From the NCBI RefSeq assembly GCF_017565645.3, contig NZ_CP086136.1:4633501-4697500 (forward strand): 64,000 bases of DNA. Direction: 5' to 3'. Positions 24,597 through 33,365 of this stretch are shown here, piece by piece (the first letter of the stretch is position 1; each line of letters starts with the position of its first letter). Source of the stretch: Bradyrhizobium barranii subsp. barranii. Lineage in GTDB: Bacteria; Pseudomonadota; Alphaproteobacteria; Rhizobiales; Xanthobacteraceae. The translations under genes and the position numbers were made by a program. Below the pieces are notes generated by a model. It was not told the DNA's origin. It searched no databases and saw only the letters and a list, made by a program, of their open reading frames with translations.

Positions 24597-26021
24597 ATGC
24601 TCCGCCGGGTAGTGCTCCGTTTCGCAAGAGACCGGAAGGCCAACATCGCCGTTATCTTCGCCCTCACGATGGTGCCGATCGTCTTTCTCCTGGGCATGAC
24701 GCTCGACTACACGCAGGCCGTCCGCAAGCGGGAGCAATTGAACGCAGCCGCCGACGCGGCCGCGATCGCAGCCGTGCGGCCGGCGATGCTGACCCAGACC
24801 GACAAGACGGTCGTCCAGGCGACCGCCGCAGCCGTCTTTGCAGCGAAGGCGAATCTTCCCGGTCTGACGGCGACGCCGACGCCGACCATCACCGTCACGG
24901 ATTCCGGCCTCGCACGAAGCATCACGGTTTCGTACACCGCGCAGTCCGTCAATAATTTCCCCAGCGTTCTCGGCAAGCAGACCTGGGACGTCTCTGGCTC
25001 CTCAACGGCGAAGGCGTCGAGTGCGCCCAACATGAATTTCTACCTGCTGCTGGACGACTCGCCGTCGATGGCGCTCGCCGCGACGCAGGCCGACATCACC
25101 AACATGATCGCGGCCACGAAGAACCAGCCCAGCTACGCGAAGAATTGCTCGTTCGCCTGCCATGAGGCGCGTCCCAACAACGCAACTGCCAGCTCGACGA
25201 ACAAGGACAATCTCACGGTCGCACGCGCAAACAACATCACGCTGCGCATCGATCTCGTGACCAACGCCGTTACGCAATTGCTGAAGGGACCCTGGACGTG
25301 CCCGCAGGCGGGTGTGACGGGCGGCGTCATGCAGTGCATGTCGGCGCTCAACAACACGACCTACAAGGCCGCCATCTACACCTTCGACTACGCCCTCAAC
25401 ACGATTCAGGTGCTGACCACGCCGGACACCGCCGCCACGAAGATCAACAACATTCAGCTCCTGACGGTCGACCACCAGAACTGCCCCATTGTCGATAGCA
25501 AGGGCAACTGCACCTACACCACCGACTACGGCACGGATATCTCGGGCGGGCTCACGGGCGTCAACACCGTGATGCCTGCGCCAGGCACCGGCACCAATCA
25601 GGCGGGCGATACGCCGCAGGAAGTGGTCTTCCTCGTCACCGACGGCGTCGAGGACAAGCTCATCCCGAAGACGGGGGGCTCCTGCGACCCCAATGCCACC
25701 TATGCGCTTCCGACAGCCAACTCGACGACCTTGCGGTGCCAGCAACCGCTCGACACGACGGTCTGCACGACGATCAAGAACCGCGGCATTCGCATCGCGG
25801 TCCTCTACACCGAGTATCTGCAGCTGAGCGACAGCTGGTACACGAGCCGCATCTCGCAGTTCAACAATCCATCCTCGTCAACCGGCACGATCGCGACACG
25901 GCTGCAATCGTGCGCATCGCCCGGTCTGTATGCGAGCGTGCAGACAGGTGGCGACATTTCCGCGGCGCTGACCAACCTCTTCATCAAGGTTGCGTCCAGC
26001 ACGGCCAGCCTCGTGCAGTAG
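24597..26021 (+). CDS. TadG-like pilus assembly protein with VWA-type domain
   Basis: About 474 residues. It starts with a short basic stretch, then the prepilin-like hydrophobic segment NIAVIFALTMVPIVFLLGM followed by the Tad family run QLNAAADAAAIAAV. The C-terminal part has a von Willebrand A-type motif, NFYLLLDDSPSMALAAT (DxSxS metal-binding set), and several Cys residues. TadG proteins are minor pilus-associated or secreted components. Possible starts are ATG 24588 and ATG 24597; the second is preceded by AGGATGAAGG. It is followed closely by two TadE-like genes. No tad secretion ATPase or Flp pilin is present in the window. Confidence 0.85.
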   Translation: MLRRVVLRFARDRKANIAVIFALTMVPIVFLLGMTLDYTQAVRKREQLNAAADAAAIAAVRPAMLTQTDKTVVQATAAAVFAAKANLPGLTATPTPTITVTDSGLARSITVSYTAQSVNNFPSVLGKQTWDVSGSSTAKASSAPNMNFYLLLDDSPSMALAATQADITNMIAATKNQPSYAKNCSFACHEARPNNATASSTNKDNLTVARANNITLRIDLVTNAVTQLLKGPWTCPQAGVTGGVMQCMSALNNTTYKAAIYTFDYALNTIQVLTTPDTAATKINNIQLLTVDHQNCPIVDSKGNCTYTTDYGTDISGGLTGVNTVMPAPGTGTNQAGDTPQEVVFLVTDGVEDKLIPKTGGSCDPNATYALPTANSTTLRCQQPLDTTVCTTIKNRGIRIAVLYTEYLQLSDSWYTSRISQFNNPSSSTGTIATRLQSCASPGLYASVQTGGDISAALTNLFIKVASSTASLVQ

Positions 26022-26031
26022 GGAAGGCGCC

Positions 26032-26589
26032 ATGACCCGACAGGTCACGACAACGAAAAGACGCCGCAACCGCTGCGCCGCCTTCGCCGGCGATAGCCGC
26101 GGAGCCACGGCCGTCGAATTCGCGCTCGTTGCCGCGCCGTTTCTCGCCCTCATCATCGCGCTCATCCAGACGTTTCTGGTTTTCTTTGCCCAGCAGATGC
26201 TTGAAACCGTGGTGCGCCAGTCGGCGCGTCTCGTCATGACGGGGCAGGTTCAGTCGGCGCAGATGAACCAGGCGGTTTTCAAGCAGAAGGTCTGCGATCA
26301 GATCGTGATCCTCTTCAATTGCAGCGGTCTGATGGTCGACATGCAGGTCGCAACGTCCTGGTCTTCCGCGAACACGGCGACGCCCACGCTGACCTTCGAC
26401 GGCTCGGGCAATGTGACCAACAGCTGGCAATACAATCCGGGCGATTCCGGCGATATCGTCGTTCTCCGCGTCATGTATGTCTGGCCGGTCGTGCTCGGGC
26501 CGCTCGGCTTCAATCTCTCGAACCTTAGCAATGGCAACCGGCTGCTCATGTCGTCCGCCGCGTTCCAGAACGAGCCAGGAGCTACCTGA
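26032..26589 (+). CDS. TadE-like family protein
   Basis: 185 residues from ATG 26032, 10 bases after the TadG-like stop. The TadE signature is clear: GDSRGATAVEFALVAAPFLA, a prepilin-like hydrophobic segment with the conserved Glu, then LIIALIQTFLVFFAQQML. These pseudopilin-like proteins support assembly of Flp/Tad pili. Its TGA overlaps the next ATG by one base (26589), so translation is probably coupled with the third gene. Confidence 0.85.
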   Translation: MTRQVTTTKRRRNRCAAFAGDSRGATAVEFALVAAPFLALIIALIQTFLVFFAQQMLETVVRQSARLVMTGQVQSAQMNQAVFKQKVCDQIVILFNCSGLMVDMQVATSWSSANTATPTLTFDGSGNVTNSWQYNPGDSGDIVVLRVMYVWPVVLGPLGFNLSNLSNGNRLLMSSAAFQNEPGAT

Positions 26590-27242
26590 TGATCTCCGCC
26601 CTGTCGTCTCGCGCTCGGCAGATGTTGACCGATGTACGCGCTGTTGCAGCGACGGAGTTCGCCGTCGTGACGCCGTTCATGCTGGTGCTCTATGTCGGCG
26701 GCGTCGAGCTCGGGAACGGGCTCGCCATGAACGTCAAGGTCAGCGCGACTGCGCACAGCGTTGCCGACATGATCTCGCAGAACACGGCCGTCACGTCGAC
26801 CCAGATGGACGGCATTCTCGCTGCGGCGAGCTCCATCATGGCTCCCTATCCCATCAAGAACGGCAGCACCTCGCTGATGACGATCACGGTCTCCGAGGTC
26901 TCGACCGACAGCAATGGCAACGCGACGGTGCAATGGAGCAAGTCGACCAGTACGTCGGGGGCGAGGGCCGCCGGTCAGCAGATGACCTTGTCGTCCTTTA
27001 CCGCGCCGGGCGGCACCAGCAATGCCAACATCTCGCTCATTCTGAGCGAGGTGTCCTACGACTACGCGCCCAACCTCGGCTTCACGACCGCTGGCACGGT
27101 GAAGCTGTCCGACAGCTATTACCTGTTCCCCCGCTGCTCGACGAACACCCCCGCCACGTCGAGTTTTCCCTATTACGACGTGAAATATCCGGCGGCGAAG
27201 ACCTGCACCTGCGTGCAGCACTTGCAGCAGAAGACCTGTTAG
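26589..27242 (+). CDS. TadE-like family protein
   Basis: 217 residues from ATG 26589. DVRAVAATEFAVVTPFMLVL is the TadE-type prepilin segment with the conserved Glu, followed by a Ser/Thr-rich extracytoplasmic part and a Cys-rich C-terminus (AAKTCTCVQHLQQKTC). It is the third of three tightly packed genes (24597-27242). The trio resembles the TadE/TadF/TadG set found together at rhizobial pilus loci. A strong hairpin at 27308-27340 follows. Confidence 0.85.
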   Translation: MISALSSRARQMLTDVRAVAATEFAVVTPFMLVLYVGGVELGNGLAMNVKVSATAHSVADMISQNTAVTSTQMDGILAAASSIMAPYPIKNGSTSLMTITVSEVSTDSNGNATVQWSKSTSTSGARAAGQQMTLSSFTAPGGTSNANISLILSEVSYDYAPNLGFTTAGTVKLSDSYYLFPRCSTNTPATSSFPYYDVKYPAAKTCTCVQHLQQKTC

Positions 27243-27307
27243 TTTCACGGAACGCGGTCCGAAAGAAGCCGGATGCCGCTGAGGCACGCTTCCGTCCCGA
27301 TTTCCTC

Positions 27308-27340
27308 CCGGCCCCTGTGCGCAATTGCGCACCGGGCCGG
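27308..27340. terminator. GC-rich hairpin between convergent genes
   Basis: CCGGCCC (27308-27314) pairs with GGGCCGG (27334-27340), and the centre GTGCGCAATTGCGCAC is itself a perfect 16-base palindrome. It lies 66 bases after the TadE-like gene and 20 bases before the end of the convergent DJ-1/PfpI gene. It is likely to stop transcription from both sides, although no T-run is seen. Confidence 0.5.
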
Positions 27341-27359
27341 ATGACATTGGAGTAAACGC

Positions 27360-28160
27360 TTACGCCGCCACAGTGGCGCGGTCGAGCGCTGCGATCAGCT
27401 TTGCCGCGATGGGATGGTCGGACCGCGGATTCTGGCCGGTGATCAGCTCGCGGTCCTCGACGACGTAAGGCTCGAAGTCGACGGCGCTTCGGCTGACCTC
27501 GGCACCCGCAGCTCCCAGCGCGTCCGGCATGGTGAAGTAGATCTTGCCGTGCAGGAACTGCTCCTCGATCGGTATCTCTTCCGAGGCGGTGAACACCGTC
27601 ATCTTGTATCCCGCATATTGCCAGCCCTTGCCCAGCTCCGCGACCTTGGCCTTGTCGCCGGCGATCAGGGCGGCGCGATAGGCCTTGGCGTCGGGCAGGG
27701 CGGCCAGAGTTGCGATCGGTCCGTGGCAGAGCAGCGCCGTGATCTTCTTCCGTTCGTGGAAATATCGCAGAATCTTGCCGAGCTCGGGATCCTGCATGAG
27801 GTCGACGACCGGGCCCTGCCCGCCGGGGACAAAAACGGCGGCGTATTGATCCAGTCCTCCGTCCACGATCGCGCGCAACGTATGGACGTTGGTCATCGCC
27901 GGGTCCTTGTCGAAGAAGTCGCGTCCCCGCCGGTAGGCCTTCTCGTCGCCGTCAAAATGGGCCGCATGATCGGAGGCCGGATCGATGTACGGTTGCTTGC
28001 CGTTCGGCGTCGCCAGCACCACCTCGTAGCCGGCATCGATCACGGCCATCGCCGGCACGACGGTTTCATTGAGGTATTGGCCGGTCGGTCCGGTGCCGCC
28101 GCCCTGGATTTCGATGCGGGTGGCATTGGAGCCGACAACGAGCACTTTTCCTTTGGACAT
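27360..28160 (-). CDS. DJ-1/PfpI family protein (type 1 glutamine amidotransferase-like)
   Basis: 266 residues. The nucleophilic elbow carries the Cys in LLCHGPIATLAALP, and the Glu-containing N-terminal strand (GGGTGPTGQYLNETVVP) and FVPGGQGPVVDLMQDP fit the HchA/PfpI branch. Family members act as glyoxalase III, deglycase or chaperone-like enzymes; which one applies is not decidable here. It stands alone, convergent with the TadE-like gene. The following 467 bases toward the patatin gene contain no supported gene. Confidence 0.85.
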   Translation of the reverse strand: MSKGKVLVVGSNATRIEIQGGGTGPTGQYLNETVVPAMAVIDAGYEVVLATPNGKQPYIDPASDHAAHFDGDEKAYRRGRDFFDKDPAMTNVHTLRAIVDGGLDQYAAVFVPGGQGPVVDLMQDPELGKILRYFHERKKITALLCHGPIATLAALPDAKAYRAALIAGDKAKVAELGKGWQYAGYKMTVFTASEEIPIEEQFLHGKIYFTMPDALGAAGAEVSRSAVDFEPYVVEDRELITGQNPRSDHPIAAKLIAALDRATVAA

Positions 28161-28627
28161 GGTGTCTCCTGCGATTTGCTTGATCGTCTTGCGGTTAGAA
28201 CTTCATAACAATCCGGCCGACGCGAACGGCAACCTGACGCGACGACCGTTCTGGCGTTTCAAGCAACGACTGGAGCAGATCGGGCGGAGCACGCCGCTTC
28301 GCTCCGCAAGCTCGCCCCGAAGGCTCCTGCGGAGGGAATAATCTGTCGCTGCCGAAGAAGTAAGCGGCTTCGCTGATGGCGCGCAAGCCAGCCTCCCAAC
28401 GTCATTCCGCGCGCAATTTAGGGGATGCGGCGTAGTCTGACCATGTGGCGCGATCGGCCTGGAGCGGATACATCGTGCGATTTTGCAATGATGCCATCAT
28501 GCTCCTGTTTTGCCCGACGAGTCAAGTTTACTTCGGTAAAACGTAAGTCATTGATCCGCCACGCGCCGGCTACTGTGCATGGGGTTGTTTTCGCAGTTTT
28601 TGTTTGGAGCAGCCCGCGCGAGGTGCT
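28161..28627. other. Intergenic region without a recognised gene
   Basis: About 467 bases between two minus-strand genes. It includes a stem-loop-like GC-rich stretch around 28280-28330 and a T-rich stretch near 28590. No ribosome-binding site with a coding-like frame, tRNA or known repeat was recognised. It contains the promoter of the DJ-1/PfpI gene, whose position is not evident. Confidence 0.4.
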
Positions 28628-29803
28628 TTACGCGCTCTCCGTCTCCCGGTGCACGTCGTGCACCACGAGGCCCATGCCTTCGTCCGGCATCTTGATCCAG
28701 TCGCGGCGCTTCAGCGTGCGCTTGGTGTCCTCGTAGCCGCTCGTCCAGTGCTCGCGCATCGAGGTCCCCGAGAATTCGTGGTCCTTGGCGTCGCCCTCAT
28801 AGGCCTTCTGCTGGTAGATCAGGTGCAGGATCGCGATCTCCGGCATGTTGCGCAGGCTTGCCTTGAGGCTACGATCCTCGTCGCAGAGTTGCTCGTCCGG
28901 GACTTTCGCCAGCGCCTTGTAGAGCAGAACCTTGAGGTTGTGGGTGCGGCGGTAGACGTCAGTGTTGTGGCGCGTGCGCGAGGAATACATGATGTCCTTG
29001 TGGCGGGCCATTACGTCCTGGATCGAGCGCGGCAGCACGCCCCGCGCGCTGAACAGGTCGACCTGGAACACCAGCGAGTTGAGCGCGTCCTCCTGGTCGA
29101 GCAAATGCTGGAGCGGCGTGTTGGAGACGATGCCGCCGTCCCAGAAATGATCGGTGCCGATCCGCACCATCGGCAGCGCCGGGGGCAGGGCGCCGGAGGC
29201 CATGATGTGCTCCGGCTCGATCTCGTCATGGGAGTTGTCGAAATAGATGAAGTTGCCCGAGAGCACGTTGACCGCGCCGACCGCGAAGCGGACCTTCTTC
29301 TCGTTGATGAGGTCGAAGTCGACGAGCTCCAGCAGGCTCTCCTTCAGCGGCATCGTGTCGTAATAGCTGGTGGCGGTGCGCGCGCCGACCGGGCTGAACC
29401 AGGGATTGACCTGGTGCGGGGTGAAGAAGCCGGGCTGGCCCATCGCCGACGTCATCCACGCACTGGTGAGATTGCGCCACTGGCGGAAGATGTCGCCGTC
29501 GGGCGTGTAATGCCAGATCTTGCGGTTGGTGATGCGCTCCCAGAAGATGCGCAGCGCCTCCAGCCGCTTCTCCGGCTTGTTGCCGGCGATGATGGCGGAA
29601 TTGATTGCACCGATTGAAACACCGCAGACCCAGTCGGGCTCGATGCCGGCTTCGTGCAGCGCCTGGTAGACGCCGGCCTGGTAGGCGCCGAGCGCGCCGC
29701 CACCTTGCAGCACCAGCGCGACGCGGTCGCAGCGTTCGGGGCGCCAGCCCCGTGCGGGAGGCTGATGCGTCTGATGAGCCGGTTGCGACGTGCGGGCGTC
29801 CAT
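28628..29803 (-). CDS. Patatin-like phospholipase family protein
   Basis: 391 residues. The oxyanion Gly-rich loop LVLQGGGALGAYQAGVYQAL, the nucleophile GVSIGAINSAIIAG (GxSxG) and the catalytic Asp in FWDGGIVSNTPL are present. These enzymes hydrolyse acyl esters of phospholipids or storage lipids. The C-terminal extension (RRTHNLKVLLYKAL onward) resembles the DUF3734 region of rhizobial members. It is divergent from the acetoacetate decarboxylase gene (30024), a pairing often seen with polyhydroxybutyrate-related metabolism in related bacteria. The link is inferred from context. Confidence 0.9.
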   Translation of the reverse strand: MDARTSQPAHQTHQPPARGWRPERCDRVALVLQGGGALGAYQAGVYQALHEAGIEPDWVCGVSIGAINSAIIAGNKPEKRLEALRIFWERITNRKIWHYTPDGDIFRQWRNLTSAWMTSAMGQPGFFTPHQVNPWFSPVGARTATSYYDTMPLKESLLELVDFDLINEKKVRFAVGAVNVLSGNFIYFDNSHDEIEPEHIMASGALPPALPMVRIGTDHFWDGGIVSNTPLQHLLDQEDALNSLVFQVDLFSARGVLPRSIQDVMARHKDIMYSSRTRHNTDVYRRTHNLKVLLYKALAKVPDEQLCDEDRSLKASLRNMPEIAILHLIYQQKAYEGDAKDHEFSGTSMREHWTSGYEDTKRTLKRRDWIKMPDEGMGLVVHDVHRETESA

Positions 29804-30023
29804 GGGTGCCTCCTAGCGTGGACCAAACGATTGCGTCCGGCAGTGACGGCGTGATGACAATTTCAGCGCCGATGCATCGTCTGTATGCAGGCCGACCGCA
29901 GCGGGAATGGCGGGAGGTCGTGCGCCTGACGGAAATCCTTCACATCGCGGTCAATGACGGTGGCTAGCAATTTGCGATCCAGGCCTGACGCCGCCGGGCG
30001 GGCATCACACACAGGAGATCAGG

Positions 30024-30806
30024 ATGCGCAGGGAAGACGTGCTGAGACTTCCGTCCATGCCGGCGGCGGGGCCGAGCTATCCGGCCGGGCCCTATCGCTT
30101 CGTCAACCGCGAATTCCTCGTCATCACCAACGAGACCGATCCGGAGCTGATCCGCGCCGGCCTGCCTGAGCCGCTGGAGCCGATCGACCAGCCGATCGTG
30201 CATTACGAATGGATCAAGATGCCGGACTCCTCAGGCTTCGGCAGCTACACCGAATCCGGCCTCGTCATCCCCGCGCGCCTCAACGGCGAGGAGGTCAATT
30301 TCGTCTCGCAGATGTATCTCGACGACGATCCGCCGATCGCGGCGGGCCGCGAGATCTGGGGCTTTCCCAAGAAATACGCCCATCCCAAGCTCGAGATCGT
30401 CAAGGACACGCTGACGGGCACGCTGGAATATGCCGGCCAGCTCGTCGCCATGGGCACGATGGGCTACAAGCACGAGAGCATGGCCGGCAACGGCGATCGC
30501 ACCCGTGCGACGCTGTCGAAGACGCAGATCAATCTGAAGATGATTCCGGGCGTCGACGGCCGTCTCGAAGTCTGTCAGCTCGTCGCGATCAACCTCATCG
30601 ACATCGTGCCGAAGGGCTCCTGGATGGGGCCCGGCCGGCTGCATCTGGTGCCGCATGTCAACGCGCCGGTCGCGGATTTCCCGGTTCGCCGCTGCCTGGG
30701 CGCGCACCACTACATCGCCGATCTCACGCTGCCGTTCGGCCGCGTCGTGCACGACTACGTCAAGGAGGCCGAGGCGATGGCCGCGACGGGGCGGGCCGCG
30801 GAGTAG
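30024..30806 (+). CDS. Acetoacetate decarboxylase family protein
   Basis: 260 residues. The active-site Schiff-base Lys lies in REIWGFPKKYAHPKLE, the family signature, and the C-terminal part contains VPKGSWMGPGRLHLVPHVNA. The enzyme would decarboxylate acetoacetate to acetone and CO2, although rhizobial members may act on related beta-keto acids. ATG 30024 is preceded by GGAGATCAGG. It is divergent from the patatin gene. It probably forms its own transcript; the CorA-type gene follows after 113 bases. Confidence 0.9.
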   Translation: MRREDVLRLPSMPAAGPSYPAGPYRFVNREFLVITNETDPELIRAGLPEPLEPIDQPIVHYEWIKMPDSSGFGSYTESGLVIPARLNGEEVNFVSQMYLDDDPPIAAGREIWGFPKKYAHPKLEIVKDTLTGTLEYAGQLVAMGTMGYKHESMAGNGDRTRATLSKTQINLKMIPGVDGRLEVCQLVAINLIDIVPKGSWMGPGRLHLVPHVNAPVADFPVRRCLGAHHYIADLTLPFGRVVHDYVKEAEAMAATGRAAE

Positions 30807-30919
30807 GGCGGCCATCATCAAACTGTAACAAAGCCGTAATTGAGTACCCGTGAGAGGTCCGGAAGATGCCGTCAGCCATCTTCCGGAAGCGGGGCATTTG
30901 TTGACGGTTGGGGTTGGCC

Positions 30920-31836
30920 ATGGCTGAGCCGGCGAAGCTTGTCAGCGCGATATCGGATTCCGTGCCCGCCATTCCCGGCCTGGTCTGGGCGTTCCGGCTG
31001 CACGGCGACGGCAGTGCCGAGGCGCTGCCGATCGACCAGCCGATCGAGTTCAGCCATGACGGCCGGCTCTGGCTGCATTTCAATCTGACCGATGCGCGCG
31101 CGCGGCCCTGGATCGCGGCGTCACAGCTGCCGCCGCTCGCGCGTGACCTCCTGCTGTCCAACGACACTTTCCAGCAGCTTCACGTCATCGACCACTGCGT
31201 CTACGGCGTCTTCTCCGATCTCGTGCGCGACATCGACAGCGCGACGGAAGAGACCGCGTTCCTGCGTTTCGCCATGACCGAGCATCTTCTCGTCAGCGGC
31301 CGGCATCAGGCGTTGTGCTCGGCCGATGCGACGCGGCGCGTGCTCGAAGGCGGCTACCGCGTCGACAACGTCGCCCATCTCCTGGAAAAGATCGTCGACG
31401 AGGTCGCCGACACACTGGACCGGATCGCGGACAAGCTCGGCCAGGAGATCGACGACATCGAGGAGCGGATTTTGGCCGACGACGCCAAGCCGGAGATGCG
31501 CCGCAATCTCGGCCGGCTGCGCCGGACCTGCGTCAGGTTGCATCGCCAGCTCACCGGCCTGCGCGTGCTGTTCCACCGGCTCGATCAGAAGAACACCGAT
31601 CATCTCGCGCCGGCCTTGCGCATCCACGCCGGCAAGCTGGCGCAGCGGCTGGACGGGCTCGATCACGACATCGTCGAGCTCCGCGAACGCAGCCGCCTGC
31701 TCGAGGAGGAGCTGCGCTTCAAGAACGAGGAGGAAAGCAACCACCACCTCCACACGCTCTCCATCGTGACCTCGCTGCTGCTGCCGCCGACCTTGATCAC
31801 CGGCATCTTCGGCATGAACACCAAGGGCCTGCCGCT
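30920..31836 (+). pseudogene. CorA/ZntB-type divalent cation transporter, N-terminal part (split by IS256)
   Basis: From ATG 30920 the protein contains a cytoplasmic alpha/beta region (residues about 1-200), a long helix with RLLEEELRFKNEEESNHH, the pore helix start SIVTSLLLPPTLITGIFGMN and the GMN signature. It stops being host sequence after GLPL, where an IS256-family element enters at 31837. The remaining 33 codons are at 33245-33344. Excising the element and one TSD copy restores a 338-residue protein. The loss of the second transmembrane helix should inactivate it. Confidence 0.9.
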
Positions 31837-33235
31837 GAGCTATGGCGGAATCTGGGTGATGACGGTGTGAGGAAGGCGGCGTATCGAGGCGGGTGACGAG
31901 CCTGCCAGAACCTCTCGAGGAGAGCGATACGCCATGACCGAGACTACCAATGTTCTTGCTTTCCGTCAGCCGTCCGCGGTTGATGATCCACTGACCGATA
32001 TCGTTCGAGCCGGCGCGCGGGACCTGCTTGCCAGGGCGATCGAGATCGAGGTTGGCGCGTTTCTGGCCAGCAAGGCCAATCTGACGCTGCCCGACGGTCG
32101 AGCGCGCCTGGTCCGACATGGGCACGGTCCGGTGCGCGAGATTGCGACCGGCATCGGTCCGGTGGAGGTCGCTCGTCCCAAGGTCCGCGACCGCGGAGCG
32201 AGCGGGCCAGGCGACCGCCTCCGCTTCAGTTCGGCAATCCTGCCGCTATGGGCGCGGCGGACGAAGAGCCTGGATGCCTTGATCCCGGTCCTCTATTTGC
32301 GCGGCATCTCGACCGGCGACTTCCAGGAGGCGCTCTCGGCGCTGCTCGGCAAGGATGCGCCGAACCTGTCGCCTTCGGTGATCGCCGGCCTGAAGGCCGA
32401 TTGGCAGGTCGAGTACGAACGCTGGCAGAGACGCGATCTGTCGGCGCGTCGCTATGTCTACATCTGGGCCGATGGCGTGTACCTGCAGGCCCGCATGGAA
32501 GATCACAGCGAATGCATGCTGGTGCTGATTGGCACCACGCCGGAAGGCAAGAAGGAGCTGATCGGCTTCCAGGTCGGCGTGCGCGAGAGCGCGCAGAGCT
32601 GGCGCGAACTCCTGATCGACCTGCGGCAACGCGGGTTACGGATTGCCCCGCAACTCGCCATCGGCGACGGCGCCCTCGGCTTCTGGAAGGCACTGGACGA
32701 GGCCTTTCCCGGCACGCGGCACCAACGATGCTGGTGCCATAAAGTGAGCAACGTACTCGACAAGGTCGCCAAATCCGTGCAGGGCCCCATGAAGAACGAC
32801 CTGCGGAACATCTATCTGGCCCCACACCGGGCCGAAGCTGAAACCGCGATCGACGTCTTCGTCGAGAAATACCACGTCAAATACGGACGTGCGGTGGAGT
32901 GCCTGATCAAGGATCGCCATGCGCTGCTCGCCTTCTTCGACTTCCCTGCTGAGCACTGGATCCACCTACGCAGCTCGAACCCGATCGAGAGCGTCTTCGC
33001 CACGGTGCGCCACCGAACGGTGCGGACCAAGGGATCGCTGTCGCAACAAACTGCGAAGCTGATGGTGTTCAAGCTCATCGACGCCGCATCGAAGACCTGG
33101 CGGCGATTGAAGAGCACGAACCAGTTGCCGAAAGTCATCGCCGGTGTAAAGTTCATCGACGGAATCGAAGTCATTCCGAACACTGAAAGCCACGCCGCCT
33201 GATCAGGCCGCGTCACCCAAAATCAGCCATAGCTC
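31837..33235 (+). mobile_element. IS256 family insertion sequence
   Basis: A 1399-bp element. Ends GAGCTATGGC (31837) and GCCATAGCTC (ending 33235) form terminal inverted repeats that match at 20 of about 23 bases. A 9-bp target duplication, CCTGCCGCT, flanks it (31828-31836 and 33236-33244). One transposase gene occupies almost all of it. The clear duplication and intact gene suggest a fairly recent insertion. Confidence 0.92.
31934..33202 (+). CDS. IS256 family (Mutator-type) transposase
   Basis: 422 residues. DDE-type catalytic features are present: YVYIWADGVYLQAR (first Asp), LAIGDGALGFWKAL (second Asp), then RCWCHKVSNVLDKV and SNPIESVFATVRHRT with the Glu. ATG 31934 follows GAGGAGAGCGATACGCC. 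The protein cuts and pastes the element through the terminal repeats. Nothing looks damaged. Confidence 0.93.
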   Translation: MTETTNVLAFRQPSAVDDPLTDIVRAGARDLLARAIEIEVGAFLASKANLTLPDGRARLVRHGHGPVREIATGIGPVEVARPKVRDRGASGPGDRLRFSSAILPLWARRTKSLDALIPVLYLRGISTGDFQEALSALLGKDAPNLSPSVIAGLKADWQVEYERWQRRDLSARRYVYIWADGVYLQARMEDHSECMLVLIGTTPEGKKELIGFQVGVRESAQSWRELLIDLRQRGLRIAPQLAIGDGALGFWKALDEAFPGTRHQRCWCHKVSNVLDKVAKSVQGPMKNDLRNIYLAPHRAEAETAIDVFVEKYHVKYGRAVECLIKDRHALLAFFDFPAEHWIHLRSSNPIESVFATVRHRTVRTKGSLSQQTAKLMVFKLIDAASKTWRRLKSTNQLPKVIAGVKFIDGIEVIPNTESHAA

Positions 33236-33244
33236 CCTGCCGCT

Positions 33245-33344
33245 CACCGACGTCGAGAGCGGATTTCTCTGGGCGGCGCTCCTGATGGCCTCGTCGGTCG
33301 GCGCGGCCTATCTGTTCATGCGACGCACGGGTATCTTCAGGTAG
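33245..33344 (+). pseudogene. CorA/ZntB-type transporter, C-terminal part
   Basis: The frame continues directly after the second CCTGCCGCT copy as TDVESGFLWAALLMASSVGA and ends FMRRTGIFR with TAG 33342-33344. This is the second transmembrane helix and short basic tail of a CorA-family protein. It has no start of its own and belongs to 30920-31836. Confidence 0.88.
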
Positions 33345-33365
33345 CGTACGCAGCCGGTATCAGCC

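Noticed and set aside
24458..24955. Frame overlapping the start of the TadG-like gene.
   Set aside because: It is out of frame with the TadG-like protein and has no recognisable family or start signal.
28425..28736. Possible small gene in the gap before the patatin gene.
   Set aside because: It overlaps the patatin gene on the other strand, has no ribosome-binding site and no family resemblance.
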